A stretch of 64,000 nucleotides of DNA from Adenophora triphylla var. japonica (taxonomy: Eukaryota; Streptophyta; Magnoliopsida; Asterales; Campanulaceae). This document shows, one piece after another, positions 1 to 10,585 of the stretch. Position numbers and translations under genes: made by a program. The stretch's first letter is position 1. Each line of letters opens with the position of its first letter. The notes beneath the pieces are model-generated. The model was given only the letters and a program-made list of their open reading frames with translations, was not told where the DNA came from and searched no databases. The DNA lies in the NCBI GenBank assembly GCA_022495995.1, contig JAFEMH010004906.1, forward strand, positions 1 to 64,000, in the 5' to 3' direction.

Positions 1-560
1 CTCGAGTTATAAAAATTGATTTCTCGGTTATAAAAAATAATTTCTCGGTTATAAAAAATGATTTCTCGGTTATAACACTATATGAGCAAGCGAGAAACTA
101 TTTTCTCAGGTTATACCTTCTTCCTATACAGCGAGCTTGATTTCGCGATTATAAAAATTTGATTTCCTAGCTGAGCGAGCGGTCTCGGTTATAACGCTAT
201 GAAAATTTGAGAAAATGATTTCTCCGAGTTATAACACTTATGAACATCTAAAGCTGATTTCTCGGTTATAACGCGGAACAAGCGGCGAGATCGATTTCTC
301 AGTTATAAAAGTTGATTTCTCAGTTATAAAAACTAATTTCATAATGATTTCTCAGTTATAATAACTGATTTCTAGTTATAAAAACTGATTTCTCAGTTAT
401 AACACTATGAACAACTGAGAAACTGATTTCTCAATTATAACACTCTGAACAACTGAGAAACTGATTTCTCAGTTAGAACACTATTAACAACTGAGAAACT
501 GAATTGATTTCTCAGTTATAAAACTATGAACAACTGAGAAACTGATTTCTCAATAAACTT
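1..560. repeat. Hairpin-containing minisatellite
   Basis: Degenerate tandem repetition of a core like GATTTCTCRGTTATAA. From about 390 on, the units alternate the core with its complement: AACTGAGAAA, a 4-nt CTGA spacer, then TTTCTCAGTT. The copy at 451-474 is a perfect 10-bp stem. The unit is about 55-60 bp in the regular part (390-555) and shorter and irregular before that. The array runs off the left edge of the window. No coding potential is seen. Confidence 0.8.
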
Positions 561-953
561 ACCTACCTCAAATATTAAAAAAAGAATGAACAATCACGGC
601 AATCGAGAGAAATTTCCCCAAAGCTGAAAATCAAAACCTAATTTCACGAAACTATCCAAATCCAGACACGCGACATTATATCTGGCACCCAGTAATACTT
701 CGGTACCCCAAATTTCACCAAAAAACACAAAATTCACAATACCCAGTAATAACGGTTACCCAAATTTCACCAAAAACACCAAATTCACAATCAATGCAAG
801 CAGTATCACATCCCAGTGTCGTGCATGCGGTCGAGCGAAATCAACTCCTTGTGAAGCTGTCGATCCTCTCGGCGGCCTTAGATATTCATCCACCTTAGAA
901 TCGGCCCATCGGGGACTAGGCGAAATCTCAATATCCTCGGGCGATTAGACAAA
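561..953. other. 3' flank of the 94-aa minus-strand gene
   Basis: No ORF or recognised element. It contains a short duplication: the phrase CCCAGTAATA followed by ACCCCAAATTTCACC recurs near 690 and 745. It would hold the 3' UTR of the minus-strand gene that ends at 954. No convincing polyadenylation signal was picked out. Confidence 0.4.
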
Positions 954-1238
954 TTAGCCTCCAATTTCGGCGAGTTTGGCCTTGGCGGTGTCAGCGGTCG
1001 TGATCGGGCCTTTCACCAAGGGTACGGAGTATGGATCGAATGCAGGAGACATCGGCGGCGACGGTCGCATGGAATCGATGAGTTTGGGGTCAGTGAGGTG
1101 AGGCATACGTTCAGTGAGTTCAAAATAGGGTTCCTTGGAAGGGTAAAGAGGAGGCGGTGGTTGCTCGACGTTGTAATCGGAGGAAGCGGCGGAGGGGCGT
1201 CGGGGATCGATGCTTGGAAGGTGGTCAGATGATGCCAT
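954..1238 (-). CDS. Unrecognised 94-aa proline-rich plant protein
   Basis: A single uninterrupted reading frame of 94 residues starts MASSDHLPSIDPRRPS and ends TAKAKLAEIGG. I do not recognise the family. The protein is polar, with a PPPP run near residue 27 and a second proline-rich stretch near residues 58-66 (MRPSPPMSPAF). It has no signal peptide or membrane segment. Support for a real gene: GC and codon use differ sharply from the AT-rich surroundings; the ATG lies next to a pyrimidine-rich leader on the coding strand (CT and CA runs at 1258-1320), typical of plant 5' UTRs; and no transposon family was seen here. It may be a complete small single-exon gene or the first exon of a longer one. 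Function unknown. Confidence 0.6.
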   Translation of the reverse strand: MASSDHLPSIDPRRPSAASSDYNVEQPPPPLYPSKEPYFELTERMPHLTDPKLIDSMRPSPPMSPAFDPYSVPLVKGPITTADTAKAKLAEIGG

Positions 1239-1410
1239 TTTGCGATTTTAGAGCCGAGAGAGGAGAGAATTTGGGGATTTGTAGAGAGAGAGTGAGGGGT
1301 GCGTGTGTGTGCGAGTGTGTGAAATCTGGGTGGAGTAAATTTTTTGAAATTTGTCTGAGGGTTAATTTTAAAAGAGGGACTTTTTGGCGAGTTTTGTAAA
1401 TGTGTATTTT
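1239..1410 (-). promoter_or_regulatory. Probable 5' UTR/leader of the 94-aa gene
   Basis: Read on the minus strand, this stretch is rich in CT and CA dinucleotide runs directly upstream of the ATG at 1238, as is common in plant leaders. No TATA box was assigned with confidence. Confidence 0.35.
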
Positions 1411-1677
1411 TATTGGCAAATTTCCCCCTATGCGAAGGACTTCTTGGTAAAAATCCCTTTCATTAATAGATGAATTATATAAGGAAAATATTTGAAAAAA
1501 AAATAAATGTTATTATTCTCTAATAATTAACATTTTAACCCGATTAAAAGTCAATTTTTGTAGAATTTAGAGTTAATATTTTGGTCCTAAAAATTTGGGT
1601 GAATGTGCAATTCAAATTAATTAAGCTTAAAATTCGGCAAAAATATTGCACCTAATGCTAGCACCTATGAATCCCTT

Positions 1678-1712
1678 TCTACTTCTCTCTCTCACTCACT
1701 CACTCACTCTCT
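1678..1712. repeat. (CT)n/(CACT)n microsatellite
   Basis: CTCTCTCTCACTCACTCACT followed by CTCTC. A simple-sequence tract in AT-rich noncoding DNA. Confidence 0.8.
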
Positions 1713-1803
1713 TTTTTTTATTTATCTTTCCTAAAATTAACAATAGATAGTCTTAAAACTTATTTTCATTCATAGTATTATATATTTTTAGAATTTTCAT
1801 CCT

Positions 1804-2335
1804 AAATTTTAGTATTATATATTTTAGAATTTTCATATGAAATTCAAATTTTCAAATGCTTAAATTAAGGAGTTGTGATAAAAAGAAAAATTGATTTTTG
1901 TATTTACATTAGATAAATATTTGAACTATATCCTTAATTTTAGTATAAGTGTGAAATAAGCAAGCTTATTTTTAGTTAGTTTGATATTTTCGATTTGACA
2001 TTTGAAACAATTGATCTCTTTATTTATTTTTAGTAGGATCAAAATTTTAGTATTATATATTTTAGACTTTTCATAAAAAATTTAAAATTTCAAATGCTTA
2101 AATTAAGGAGTTGTGATAATGAGAAAAGTTGATTTTTGTATTAAATTAGATAAATATTTGAACTACTATCCTTAATTTTAGAAGGGGTGTGAAATAGGCA
2201 AGTTTATTTTTAGTTAGTTTGATATTTTCAGTTTGACATTTGAAACAAATGATCTCTTTATTTAATTTTTAATAGGACCAAAATTTTAGTATTATATATT
2301 TTAGAATTTTTATATGAAATTCAAAATTTCATATG
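1804..2335. repeat. Tandem direct repeat, unit about 238 bp, 2.2 copies
   Basis: The phrase AAATTTTAGTATTATATATT starts at 1804, 2042 and 2281, and the intervening sequence repeats, including GGAGTTGTGATAA, TTTGATATTTTC and ATTTGAAACAA. The third copy breaks off after about 55 bp. Noncoding and AT-rich. Origin unknown. Confidence 0.75.
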
Positions 2336-2339
2336 AAAA

Positions 2340-3290
2340 CAGTAAAAATTATCGGATGTTAATTGAAATAAAAATCATGCCTCCTACAAATATTTCGTCA
2401 GAAATTTGAACTATATTTATCTATTACCATATATATCAAAATTTCAAAATTTTAGTTTAGAACTTGATTTTCGAAAATTCAAAATGTATATCAGATATTT
2501 TAACTATATTTATCTATTATCCTATTTATCAAAATTTAAAAAATTAAAATTTGAATAAATCACCCACAATCAAAGGCCTAAACTAATGGAACCTATATAG
2601 AGTACATGATATACATAAACTTGTAATAGGAGTCATATTTGGTATCTAGATATGTACAGAATAAAGAAAGACTAATTAAACTCCTAAACTAATGAAACTT
2701 ATATAGAAGGAATTTACTGTTACATATTTAAATTAATACCAATCAAATAATACATCAAAATGAATATAAAAAAATATAATTATTTTTGTTATCTTCATAA
2801 GTCAACTTAATTTGAATGTAATGTAAATACTTAAATTTACTTCCTTATCTTGCAATATTTGAATGTAATGTAAATATTTAAATTTACATCAACTAAAATT
2901 TCGGCCATTTGCAAATCAACTAAAATGTATTGGCGAAATCATCCCAATCATTTTATATATAATGATTGATAAGTAAATTTTTTAACCGAATTTTTTTTAT
3001 TTTTTGGCCTACAATCTGTGTTAAATTAGCCCTTAAATTTTGGCAATTAATAAAATTAACTGAATTAACTATGTTTTAAATTGAAACTTATCTGTACAAT
3101 ATTATGCTAAAATTTTTGGACTTTTTCAAATTAACCTTGATTTATTGGTTTGACTTTTTAAAGGACTAAGCTACAAAATGAATCTTTTTTAAAGGACTAA
3201 GCTACAAATGATTCTGTATAGACAACAACTAAAACATAAATGAATTAAAAGGACTAAAACACAAATGAATGATTTTATGAACCAAAAATG
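2340..3290. other. AT-rich intergenic DNA
   Basis: No ORF of note, no RNA gene and no recognised transposon. Short internal echoes occur, such as AAAGGACTAAGCTACAAA near 3160 and 3193. Confidence 0.5.
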
Positions 3291-3296
3291 TGAATT

Positions 3297-3605
3297 ATTT
3301 CATTTAAATAAACTTATTGGATTTATTTTAATGTATAAGTTTAATTAATAATTAATTTCATTTAAATAAACGAAAACAATATGTTAGGTTTATATACAAC
3401 AATAAAAAAGTGAGACGATAATTTTGATATAAAACATTTAAATAAACATATTTGTGAGTTGTTTCATTTAAATAAACTTATTGAATTTATTTTAATGTGT
3501 AAGTTTAATTAATAATTAATTTCATTTAAATAAACGAAAACAATATGTTAGGTTTATATACAACAATTAAAAAGTGAGACGATAATTTTGATATAAAATA
3601 TTTAA
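3297..3605. repeat. Direct repeat of about 165 bp, two copies
   Basis: Two copies start near 3297 and 3462. Both run through TTTCATTTAAATAAACTTAT, AATATGTTAGGTTTATATAC and GTGAGACGATAATTTTGAT. Shorter pieces of the same sequence recur to about 3690. Noncoding. Confidence 0.75.
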
Positions 3606-4018
3606 ATAAACTTATTGGATTTATTTCATTTAAATAAACTTATTGGATTTATTTTAATGTATAATTATTAATTAACTAAACTTATTGGATTTATTATGAA
3701 TCAAATTACCAGGATCTATTGAATTTAATTTTCAAAGGACTAAAACACAAATGAATTAAAAGGACTAAAACACAAATGAATGATTTTTATGGATCAAAAA
3801 TTTGAATTATTAGGAAATTTAATTTTCAAAGGACTAAAAAATAAATGAATTAAAAGGACTAAAACATAAATGATTGTTATTTATGGACCAAAAAGCTAAT
3901 TTATTGGAGAAAATGAATAAAATTTAAGGACCAAAATGCAAAATATCGGCGAATAAGAACTTGCCACGCGGCGAGCTGTGGAGCTTGGAATTTCTTCTGC
4001 TTTAATATTATATATGGA
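3606..4018. repeat. AT-rich DNA with short GGACTAAAACACAAATGAAT repeats
   Basis: GGACTAAAA(C/T)A(C/T)AAATGA recurs near 3240, 3745, 3762, 3825 and 3855, often followed by GATTTTTATGGATCAAAAA. It looks like a decayed repetitive element. No coding frame. Confidence 0.5.
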
Positions 4019-5827
4019 TAACTGTCCCAAAATATATTTTACCAATTTTTTCCATGGCTCATTTTATAGCTGCAAAATTAAATGCTTAAAAAATAAAATA
4101 GCAGAAAGGGGTTATGATTATGAAAAGTAAAATATGCATGAGAGAAAATGAGTAAAATGAATAGTAAGTTTATTGATATTTTGATAGTATAAAAGTAAAA
4201 TTAGACAGAGAATTAGAAATAAATAGTAAAGATTTTTTGTTATTTTTTTAAGTCCAATCTAAAATAAAACAAACAGAAATGACGAAAAATCTTGTATGAG
4301 ATGAGACGGAAGTGGGGTAAACGAATCGAATCGAATCGAATATCATCGTATTCGATTCGTATTCGTGAAAATATACAAATATTCATATTCGTATTCATTT
4401 GTATTCAAATATAAAAATTGATTCGTATTCGATTCGAAATTGATATTCGAATTATTCGATATTATTCAAGTATTCGATTCGAAATTTTATTTCTGACTTT
4501 TTTTTTTCAAAATCTGCTTATCAAATAAAGATTCGAGTATTCGTTTCGATAATATTCGACACTATTTTTTTTTAATTTTTTTAAGCGAAATCCAAATAAT
4601 AACCTATCTAGCTTAACCAAAATAAAGAAATTAAAACAAGCTAAATAAAACCTAACTATCAACCTAAAGTAGACCATGTAGCCCAAAGCAACTAGCCCAA
4701 GCGCCGCCCCAAAACGCCAACAAATGGCTCAAACCAAGCCTAAGCCACGGCCGATATTTTAATTAAATATATTACAATAGATGTGAGTTTTAACCGCCGT
4801 ACAAAGATTGGTCAGGTTTGATTTTGGAAAAGACAAATAGTGGCCAGGATTGAATCTGAAAAACCTAAACTTTCAACTCCCATGTCAGTTATCCTTTCAT
4901 AGACTTCCCAAAGCAATTACCATTTCTACATTTCTTTAATCCTTTTTTCTCAAAATTCACAAACAAAAAGCTATTTTAATATAATTATCTATGAAACATA
5001 GTGTTGTGCTAACCCTTTCGTCGTAACCGTCATCTCAGCCGATACCTCGTTCTGTGTTCGAGTATTTTGCCACAACAAAATGCAGACAAAATTCATTGTC
5101 AAAGCAATTTAAGGTGATTGATTTAGGTGCTTTGTGTATGAAGGTAGGTAGTACTAATTAAATCTGGGTTTTGCATTCAATTAATCAGTTAAATAGTTGC
5201 CTGAAAAATCATTGTCGATTTCAGTTTTTTCGTCTTCTTTGATTTTTGTTCTCATCTTGAAATTTTGGTGAAAACGATTATTAGTTGCCCTGAATTTTAA
5301 GAGAAGATTTTAATTTTATGACTATAGTTGGCTATAGATATAATCGTTCTCTTTCATTTTTTTATGCTTCTCCCTGTCTCTTTCTCACACCTACACACAT
5401 GTGTGAATAGACTATAGTTTGTTTGCAATGACATTATAACTATTTGATTTTTGAATGTTAATCTCACTTTTTCTTTTTATGTATTTCTGTTTAATTTTCT
5501 GGTTTGGTCAACCAATTTTACAGTGTAGTTATGTTGTTTTCAATCTAATTTTATGTTTTTTAACTATGCATTTTGAGTAATATGATTATTGGAAAAAAAA
5601 AAGGAAATCAGTAAAATGGTTATGGAGCACCTAGAAACTCCCTTCATCATTGAGAGCAGGAACTTCATTCAGCATTCATTCGGATGAAAACTATTGGAGA
5701 TTGAATCTTCTTAGTGAAATTGTTATATAGCATTGTTTCTCCCATGTTCGGGTTGGCCGTCGGTGTTACTCTTTCCCGTTAGCATCGTTGCTGCTAATCA
5801 GGTTCTTCAAAAGGCATTGTCTTCTGT

Positions 5828-8143
5828 GCACCTTTTTACCTTCTAATTAATTGTCATTGAATCTAATTTGAGAGTTGATCGAATTTCTACATTTTAGATA
5901 ATCATTTGAAATTTTGTTTCTAAGCAATCAATTATAAGCAAATCAATTTATTATGTATTGCATATAATATATATGTACTATCTTTCTAAGAGTGTACTTT
6001 TTTCACTTATTTACTGGCAGCTATTTGAAATCTTGGAGTTCAATGAATAGTTTAACTAATTGGTTGACTTTAAAAGGTTTCATTTAGGATTCCTTCGAAA
6101 TTGATTTTGGTTCTTCAAGTTATTTCATTGGAAATCAATTGGGGCAAAGACACCAGGGGTTGTTGCGCTAGGGTTACCGCCTCTTCTTTTCACAATTTGT
6201 GCACACACACTATTATGTCCCTCCTGCCCATGACCTCCGGAATGGCCAAAATGGAAGGAAATGAAAGGGTTGTTTAGGAAATGGATAATCATTCTAATAA
6301 AGGTGAGAGTAGTCAGCTATTTTTTTCAGAAATTATGCAGAAAAGGGAAAGAATTGAAAGAGTTACTAAGAAAATGGATGATATTTCTATGAAAGGTGAG
6401 GGAGGTGGTCAAGTGCTGAAGAGAGTGAGAGTGGAGAAAGGGTCCAATAATCGAAGAGTGATTCACCCAAATCCTCCCCCTTCTTTTTACAGATTAGGTT
6501 GGATACATGCTCTAAACATGCAAATGGTGGAGAAAGTTAGAACAAGGTGAGTGAAGACGTGAAAAATAATGTGCTAAGAAGGGGGTCTAAAATCTATTGC
6601 ATGAGGTGAACACCTCCGATTTTTAAACTTTCGTGTGCATGTGTTTTGTTGCAATGAATCTAAATTTTTATAGATCAGCTATATTTTTATGCAGAGATGG
6701 CAGTTTTAAAATGGTGGATCTATGTTATGGTGACGTTATTAACTCATAACATTTGTTATTTATATTGGGATGATTTTTATTTTGTAAAACTCCTCTTTGT
6801 TTTCTGTCCAGTTGTTAAAAATCTTGATGGCTCTTTGTTTCGGCAATATAATTTAATATTTTTTCTTGGATTCCCGTCTTTCTTTTACAAGGTTGGGGTT
6901 CTACAATTTTGGTCGGCTTATGTTTACTTTTTGCCATTGGATGGAACTCGGTGTTTTTTGGATTTGCACCTTTTTACCTTCTTAATTAATTGTCATTGAA
7001 TCTAATTCTGAGAGTTGATCGAATTTCTACATTTTAGATAATCATTTGAAATTTTGCACCTTTTACCTTCTAATTAATTGTCATCAATCTAATTTGAAAG
7101 ATCAATTTTAGATAATCATTTGAAATTTTGTATGATTATAAGCAAATCATATAATATATACGTACTATCTTTCTAAGAGTGTACTTTTTCACTTCTTTCT
7201 TGGCGCACTATTTGAAATCTTGGAGTTGATGAATAGTTTAACTAATTGGTTGACTTTAAAAGGTTTCATTTAGGATTCCTTCGAAATTGATTTTGGTTCT
7301 TCAAGTTATTTCATTGGAAATCAATTGGGGCAAAGACACCGGGGTTGTTGCGCTAGGGTTACCGCCTCTTCTTTTCACAATTTGTGCACCACACGCTATT
7401 ATGTCCCTCCCCGCCCGTGACCTCGGAATGGCAAAAATGGAAAAGGAAATGAAAGGGTTGTTTAGGAAATGGATAATCATTCTAATAAAGGTGAGAGTAG
7501 TCGTTTGTTTTCGAAATTATGCGAGAAAAGGAAAGAATTGAAAGAGTTACTAAGAAAATGGATGATATTCCTATGAAAGGTGAGGGAGGTGGTCAAGTGC
7601 TAACGAGATTGAGAGTGGAGAAAGGGTTCAAAAAATTGAAGAATGATTCACCCAAATCCTCTCATTCTCTTCACAGATTAGATTGGGTATATGTTCTAAA
7701 CATGCAAATGATGGAGAAAGTTAGAACAATGTGAGTAAAGACGTGAAAATTATATGATCGGAAGGGATCTAAAATCTACTGCATGCATGAGGTGAGCACC
7801 TCTGACTTTTAAACTTTCGTGTGCATGTTTTTTGTTGCAATGAATCTAAATTTTTATAGATCGGCTATATTTTTATGCGAGAGAGTTTTAGAATGGTGGA
7901 TCTATGTTATGGTGATGTTATTAACTCATAACATTTGTTATTTATATTGAGATGATTTTTATTTTGTAAAACTCCTCTTTGTTTTTACTGTCGATTGTTA
8001 AAAATCTTGATGGCTCTTTGTTTTGACAATATAATTTAATATTTTTTCTTGGATTCCCATCTTTCTTTTTAGGTTGGGGTTACCACAATTTTGGTCGACT
8101 TATGTTTACTTTTTGGTGGATGGAACTCGGTGTTTTTGGATTT
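5828..8143. repeat. Direct duplication of about 1.1 kb inside the hAT-like element
   Basis: Copy A (5828-6965) and copy B (7056-8143) are collinear, separated by a 90-bp partial third start (6966-7055). Both begin GCACCTTTTTACCTTCTAAT-like and end with GGATGGAACTCGGTGTTTTT. Each carries a short open stretch with the phrase KKMDD(I/P)MKGEGGGQVL (near 6390 and 7560), broken by stops. Copy B has several small deletions relative to A. The repeated sequence may be captured gene sequence; no family recognised. Confidence 0.7.
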
Positions 8144-8510
8144 ATTTTTACTATCCATTGGTAAAAAGCTGGATAACTTTTTGTTCAATTGCATGTTTAA
8201 ACTGGCCTAGACTTTGTTTTCCCCCGCTTTCAGATAGCTTCCCGGAGCTTCGATGCTAAGCAGATGATGCGGGCAAAACCCCGTCTCTGCTTGTGTCGAC
8301 TAAAGGCCTTGGAGTAAAGTAATGGCTAAGGAGCAAAGCTCCGATCGCGACTAAATCAACATATTATTGCGTGCGGGCTCGGCTCTTGCATCCTTCCCAT
8401 CTGTCGAGTGAAGTGTTTATGCTCCCCAGGGCGTCTTTAACGGCTTAGGAAGAGAAAGACGGATCCGGCTTGGGCCCTTGCGTTTGGTTCGAAAGGCTTA
8501 GTGGGGTTAA

Positions 8511-9110
8511 TTGACCGAAAGATCGATTTCATTATTAGTAACTGAAAATCTTTGTTTTTATTTGTGTACTCCTTCAGACCCACTCGAAATAGGATTGTTG
8601 GGTTGGGCACGGGGATTAAGGAAAATTTTTAGTGTAATAGATGTTGTGAATATGAAAAGTGAGGTAGGAGACGAGAAAGTGGGGTATGGGAATAATAAAT
8701 GGAAAGTTGTTGTGGCCCAGAATCTTAAGTCGTTGAGCGTGAGCAAGAGTGAGACCATTATTGTGCCCCTTGAATTGCCGGTTTGTTTGGGTCGTGGTAT
8801 CCGGGGTTCCACATTAAGCATGTCAGCTGTTAGCAATCACAAAGTGCATGTCAAGCGGTTTATAAGGATGATTTTTTTTTCTATTGGATGCTTAAACTAC
8901 GCCGATATAGTTCGAGTAGGGCCTGATAATCTTGGAAAATATTTTTCTTTGGCATTGGAGTTCTTGAAGGGACAATCATTCGACGAAGCTTTCACGGATA
9001 TCCGTTGTGCAAGTGAGGATGCTTTATGTATGATTTTATCATTATTATTATTGCTCTCGTCGAGACATTACGAAAGCCTTGATATGAGTGGGATTCTTTG
9101 TATGTTTTAG
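8511..9110 (+). pseudogene. Unrecognised ORF (152 aa from first ATG) in hAT-like element
   Basis: An open frame ends at a TAG at 9110; its first ATG is at 8652, giving 152 residues beginning MKSEVGDEKVGYGNNKWKVV. I do not recognise it. It is neither a hAT transposase nor a retrotransposon polyprotein. Upstream, in the same frame back to about 8310, coding-like sequence is broken by several stops, which suggests a decayed exon. A hydrophobic stretch rich in Leu and Ser lies near the C-terminus. GC content is higher than in the surrounding element. Likely explanation: a host gene fragment captured by the element, now a pseudogene; a short functional gene is less likely. Confidence 0.3.
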
Positions 9111-9623
9111 TGAGAAGTACTATCATTCTTTGTATTCTCCAAGCGAGGTATTTGAAAAGAGAGGAGGAAACATGCGAGGAGGAAACGAAGCCATTATGCG
9201 GGGTCTCTCCTTGAAAGTAATCAATTTTACGGTTTGGACTTCTTAATTTACCTTTCTAATTTGAGGGGTTTATCTTAAAAGTTGTTTAACTTCGTGAAGG
9301 GTTCATACAAATATTTGGTGATTTTTTTTTGGGGAAGTAGATTGTCTTGATGATCGAAAAGATGGTACCAGAGGTGATCCCGATCAACCTGTCGTGTGGA
9401 AACAGTGGTAGTACGACTATCAAGAAGAGACAAGCCAAGGAGGATGCAAAATGAGAAAGACCTAGCGGTAGAGTTGCAGTGTAAAACTTTAACTCCACAT
9501 TTAGTCAATTGACTTCCTTTTAATCTCTCCATCGAAAGCGTACGTTTATATAGAACCGTCATTTATTATTATAAATGCATTTATACTTCTTAATCGTGCT
9601 TTATTGACATGAATGAGTACTAG

Positions 9624-9625
<2 letters not shown>

Positions 9626-9712
<87 letters not shown>
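9626..9712. repeat. (TA)n microsatellite
   Basis: About 87 bp of nearly pure TA dinucleotide, just inside the right end of the hAT-like element. Confidence 0.95.
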
Positions 9713-9717
<5 letters not shown>

Positions 9718-9896
9718 CGAATAATATTCGCCGAATATTCGAATCGAATATCTTGAGATAGTATTCGTATTCGAATACTTATCGAATCAAAATAAAAATT
9801 TGAATTCGAATATTTCGAATACAAATGTTAAATATCGAAATTCAAATACCGAATTAAATAAAAAAGGTTCGATTCGTTTACAACCCTGGACCGAAG

Positions 9897-10209
9897 GAGT
9901 GTAAGGTCATTTCGGTAATTAGCAGCTAAACTAATTCCCCTTGCTACTAAATCCCAAAATTGATCGTCACATTCTCACTATCTATCTATAACTTGACTGC
10001 TAGTTTGATCCGTTCCATTTCTTTCAGCTCTTGGGCCCCATCCTTGCCTGAGTACATTTTCTCTCTCTCTCTCTCTCTCTCTCTCACCACAACACATCAG
10101 TGAATACACCCACATATGCAACCCACACTTAACTTCTTCAGTTTCTGAGCTCTTTGAGAGAGAGAGAGAGAGAGAGAAAGAAAGAAATCAGTAAACTGTG
10201 TAGTATCTA
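9897..10209 (+). promoter_or_regulatory. Upstream region and leader of the CLE gene
   Basis: About 310 bp between the hAT-like element and the CLE gene. It holds a (CT)n run at 10062-10084 and a (GA)n run at 10156-10180. Such runs are common in plant core promoters and leaders. TATAACTT near 9988 is a possible TATA box. The close transposon could influence expression; this is inference only. Confidence 0.35.
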
Positions 10210-10221
10210 ATGTATGTGTGA
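10210..10221 (+). CDS. Three-codon upstream ORF (ATG TAT GTG TGA)
   Basis: A minimal upstream ORF overlaps, in another frame, the first in-frame ATG (10214) of the CLE reading frame. It may reduce use of the 10214 ATG. This favours initiation at the ATG at 10313, which sits directly before a good signal peptide. Confidence 0.3.
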   Translation: MYV

Positions 10222-10303
10222 AGCAGAAGCTCTGATATCGCAGCTGAAACGCACTACCCGGCAGGGAAAGAAACCAGATATCGGCCAACATTTATGTGGA
10301 TTT

Positions 10304-10323
10304 TCACCGGCGATGTCATTTTC
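10304..10323 (+). repeat. 20-nt sequence over the CLE start codon, first copy
   Basis: TCACCGGCGATGTCATTTTC spans the proposed CLE start codon. An exact second copy lies at 10713-10732, downstream of the gene. Confidence 0.9.
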
Positions 10324-10585
10324 CGGCGGAAAACAATCAATTGTACACCACTCACTAGCATTACTGCTGATAATTTCAGTGATTCAAATATGGATGCCTG
10401 GTGATTGCAGAGTGAGGGCAATAAGGTTATTAGCAGAAAAAACAGGGGCAAAAGACAAGAATGGTGATGAACAAACAACAGAGCTGTTTAGAAAGTTCTT
10501 CAATGGAAGACTTTCTAATCTCAACAACACTTCAATCACTGACAAAAGAAGAGTTCCCAGTTGCCCAGATCCTCTCCATAATTAG
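10313..10585 (+). CDS. CLE-family peptide hormone precursor
   Basis: A 90-residue precursor of a secreted CLE signalling peptide. Family members are cleaved and act outside the cell as ligands of leucine-rich-repeat receptor kinases. The protein starts MSFSGGKQSIVHHS; a hydrophobic core at about residues 14-27 (SLALLLIISVIQIW) forms the signal peptide; a charged variable region follows; and the last 12 residues, RRVPSCPDPLHN (10547-10582), are the CLE domain. The frame is open back to an ATG at 10214, which would add 33 polar residues before the signal peptide, so I chose 10313. Position 6 of the CLE motif is Cys where most members have Gly. That resembles the CLE43 type, where position 6 is also not Gly, but orthology is inference. 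Single exon, as usual for the family. Confidence 0.88.
   Translation: MSFSGGKQSIVHHSLALLLIISVIQIWMPGDCRVRAIRLLAEKTGAKDKNGDEQTTELFRKFFNGRLSNLNNTSITDKRRVPSCPDPLHN

Larger units (their letters stand above)
4313..9888. mobile_element. hAT-like DNA element, 5.6 kb
   Basis: The right end read inward is CAGGGTTGTAAACGAATCGA. The left end read inward is TGGGGTAAACGAATCGA, the same sequence with a small deletion. Flanks are GACGGAAG (4305-4312) and GACCGAAG (9889-9896), a 7/8 match as expected for an 8-bp hAT target duplication. Both ends carry 170-240 bp of ATTCG-rich inverted subterminal repeats (4320-4560 and 9713-9870), a hAT hallmark. No hAT transposase was recognised inside, so the copy is probably non-autonomous, with unrecognised filler. 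The element is inferred from ends and flanks; by eye only. Confidence 0.55.

Noticed and set aside
8220..8520. Possible structural RNA gene in a GC-rich stretch
   Set aside because: No tRNA cloverleaf, box motifs or known RNA signature could be made out; it reads more like a decayed coding exon.
9546..9824. Frame with a long Tyr-Ile repeat
   Set aside because: Translation of the (TA)n microsatellite.
10214..10312. Extension of the CLE protein to the ATG at 10214
   Set aside because: It would place 33 polar residues before the signal peptide; a short upstream ORF overlaps this ATG; and the family normally starts just before the hydrophobic core.
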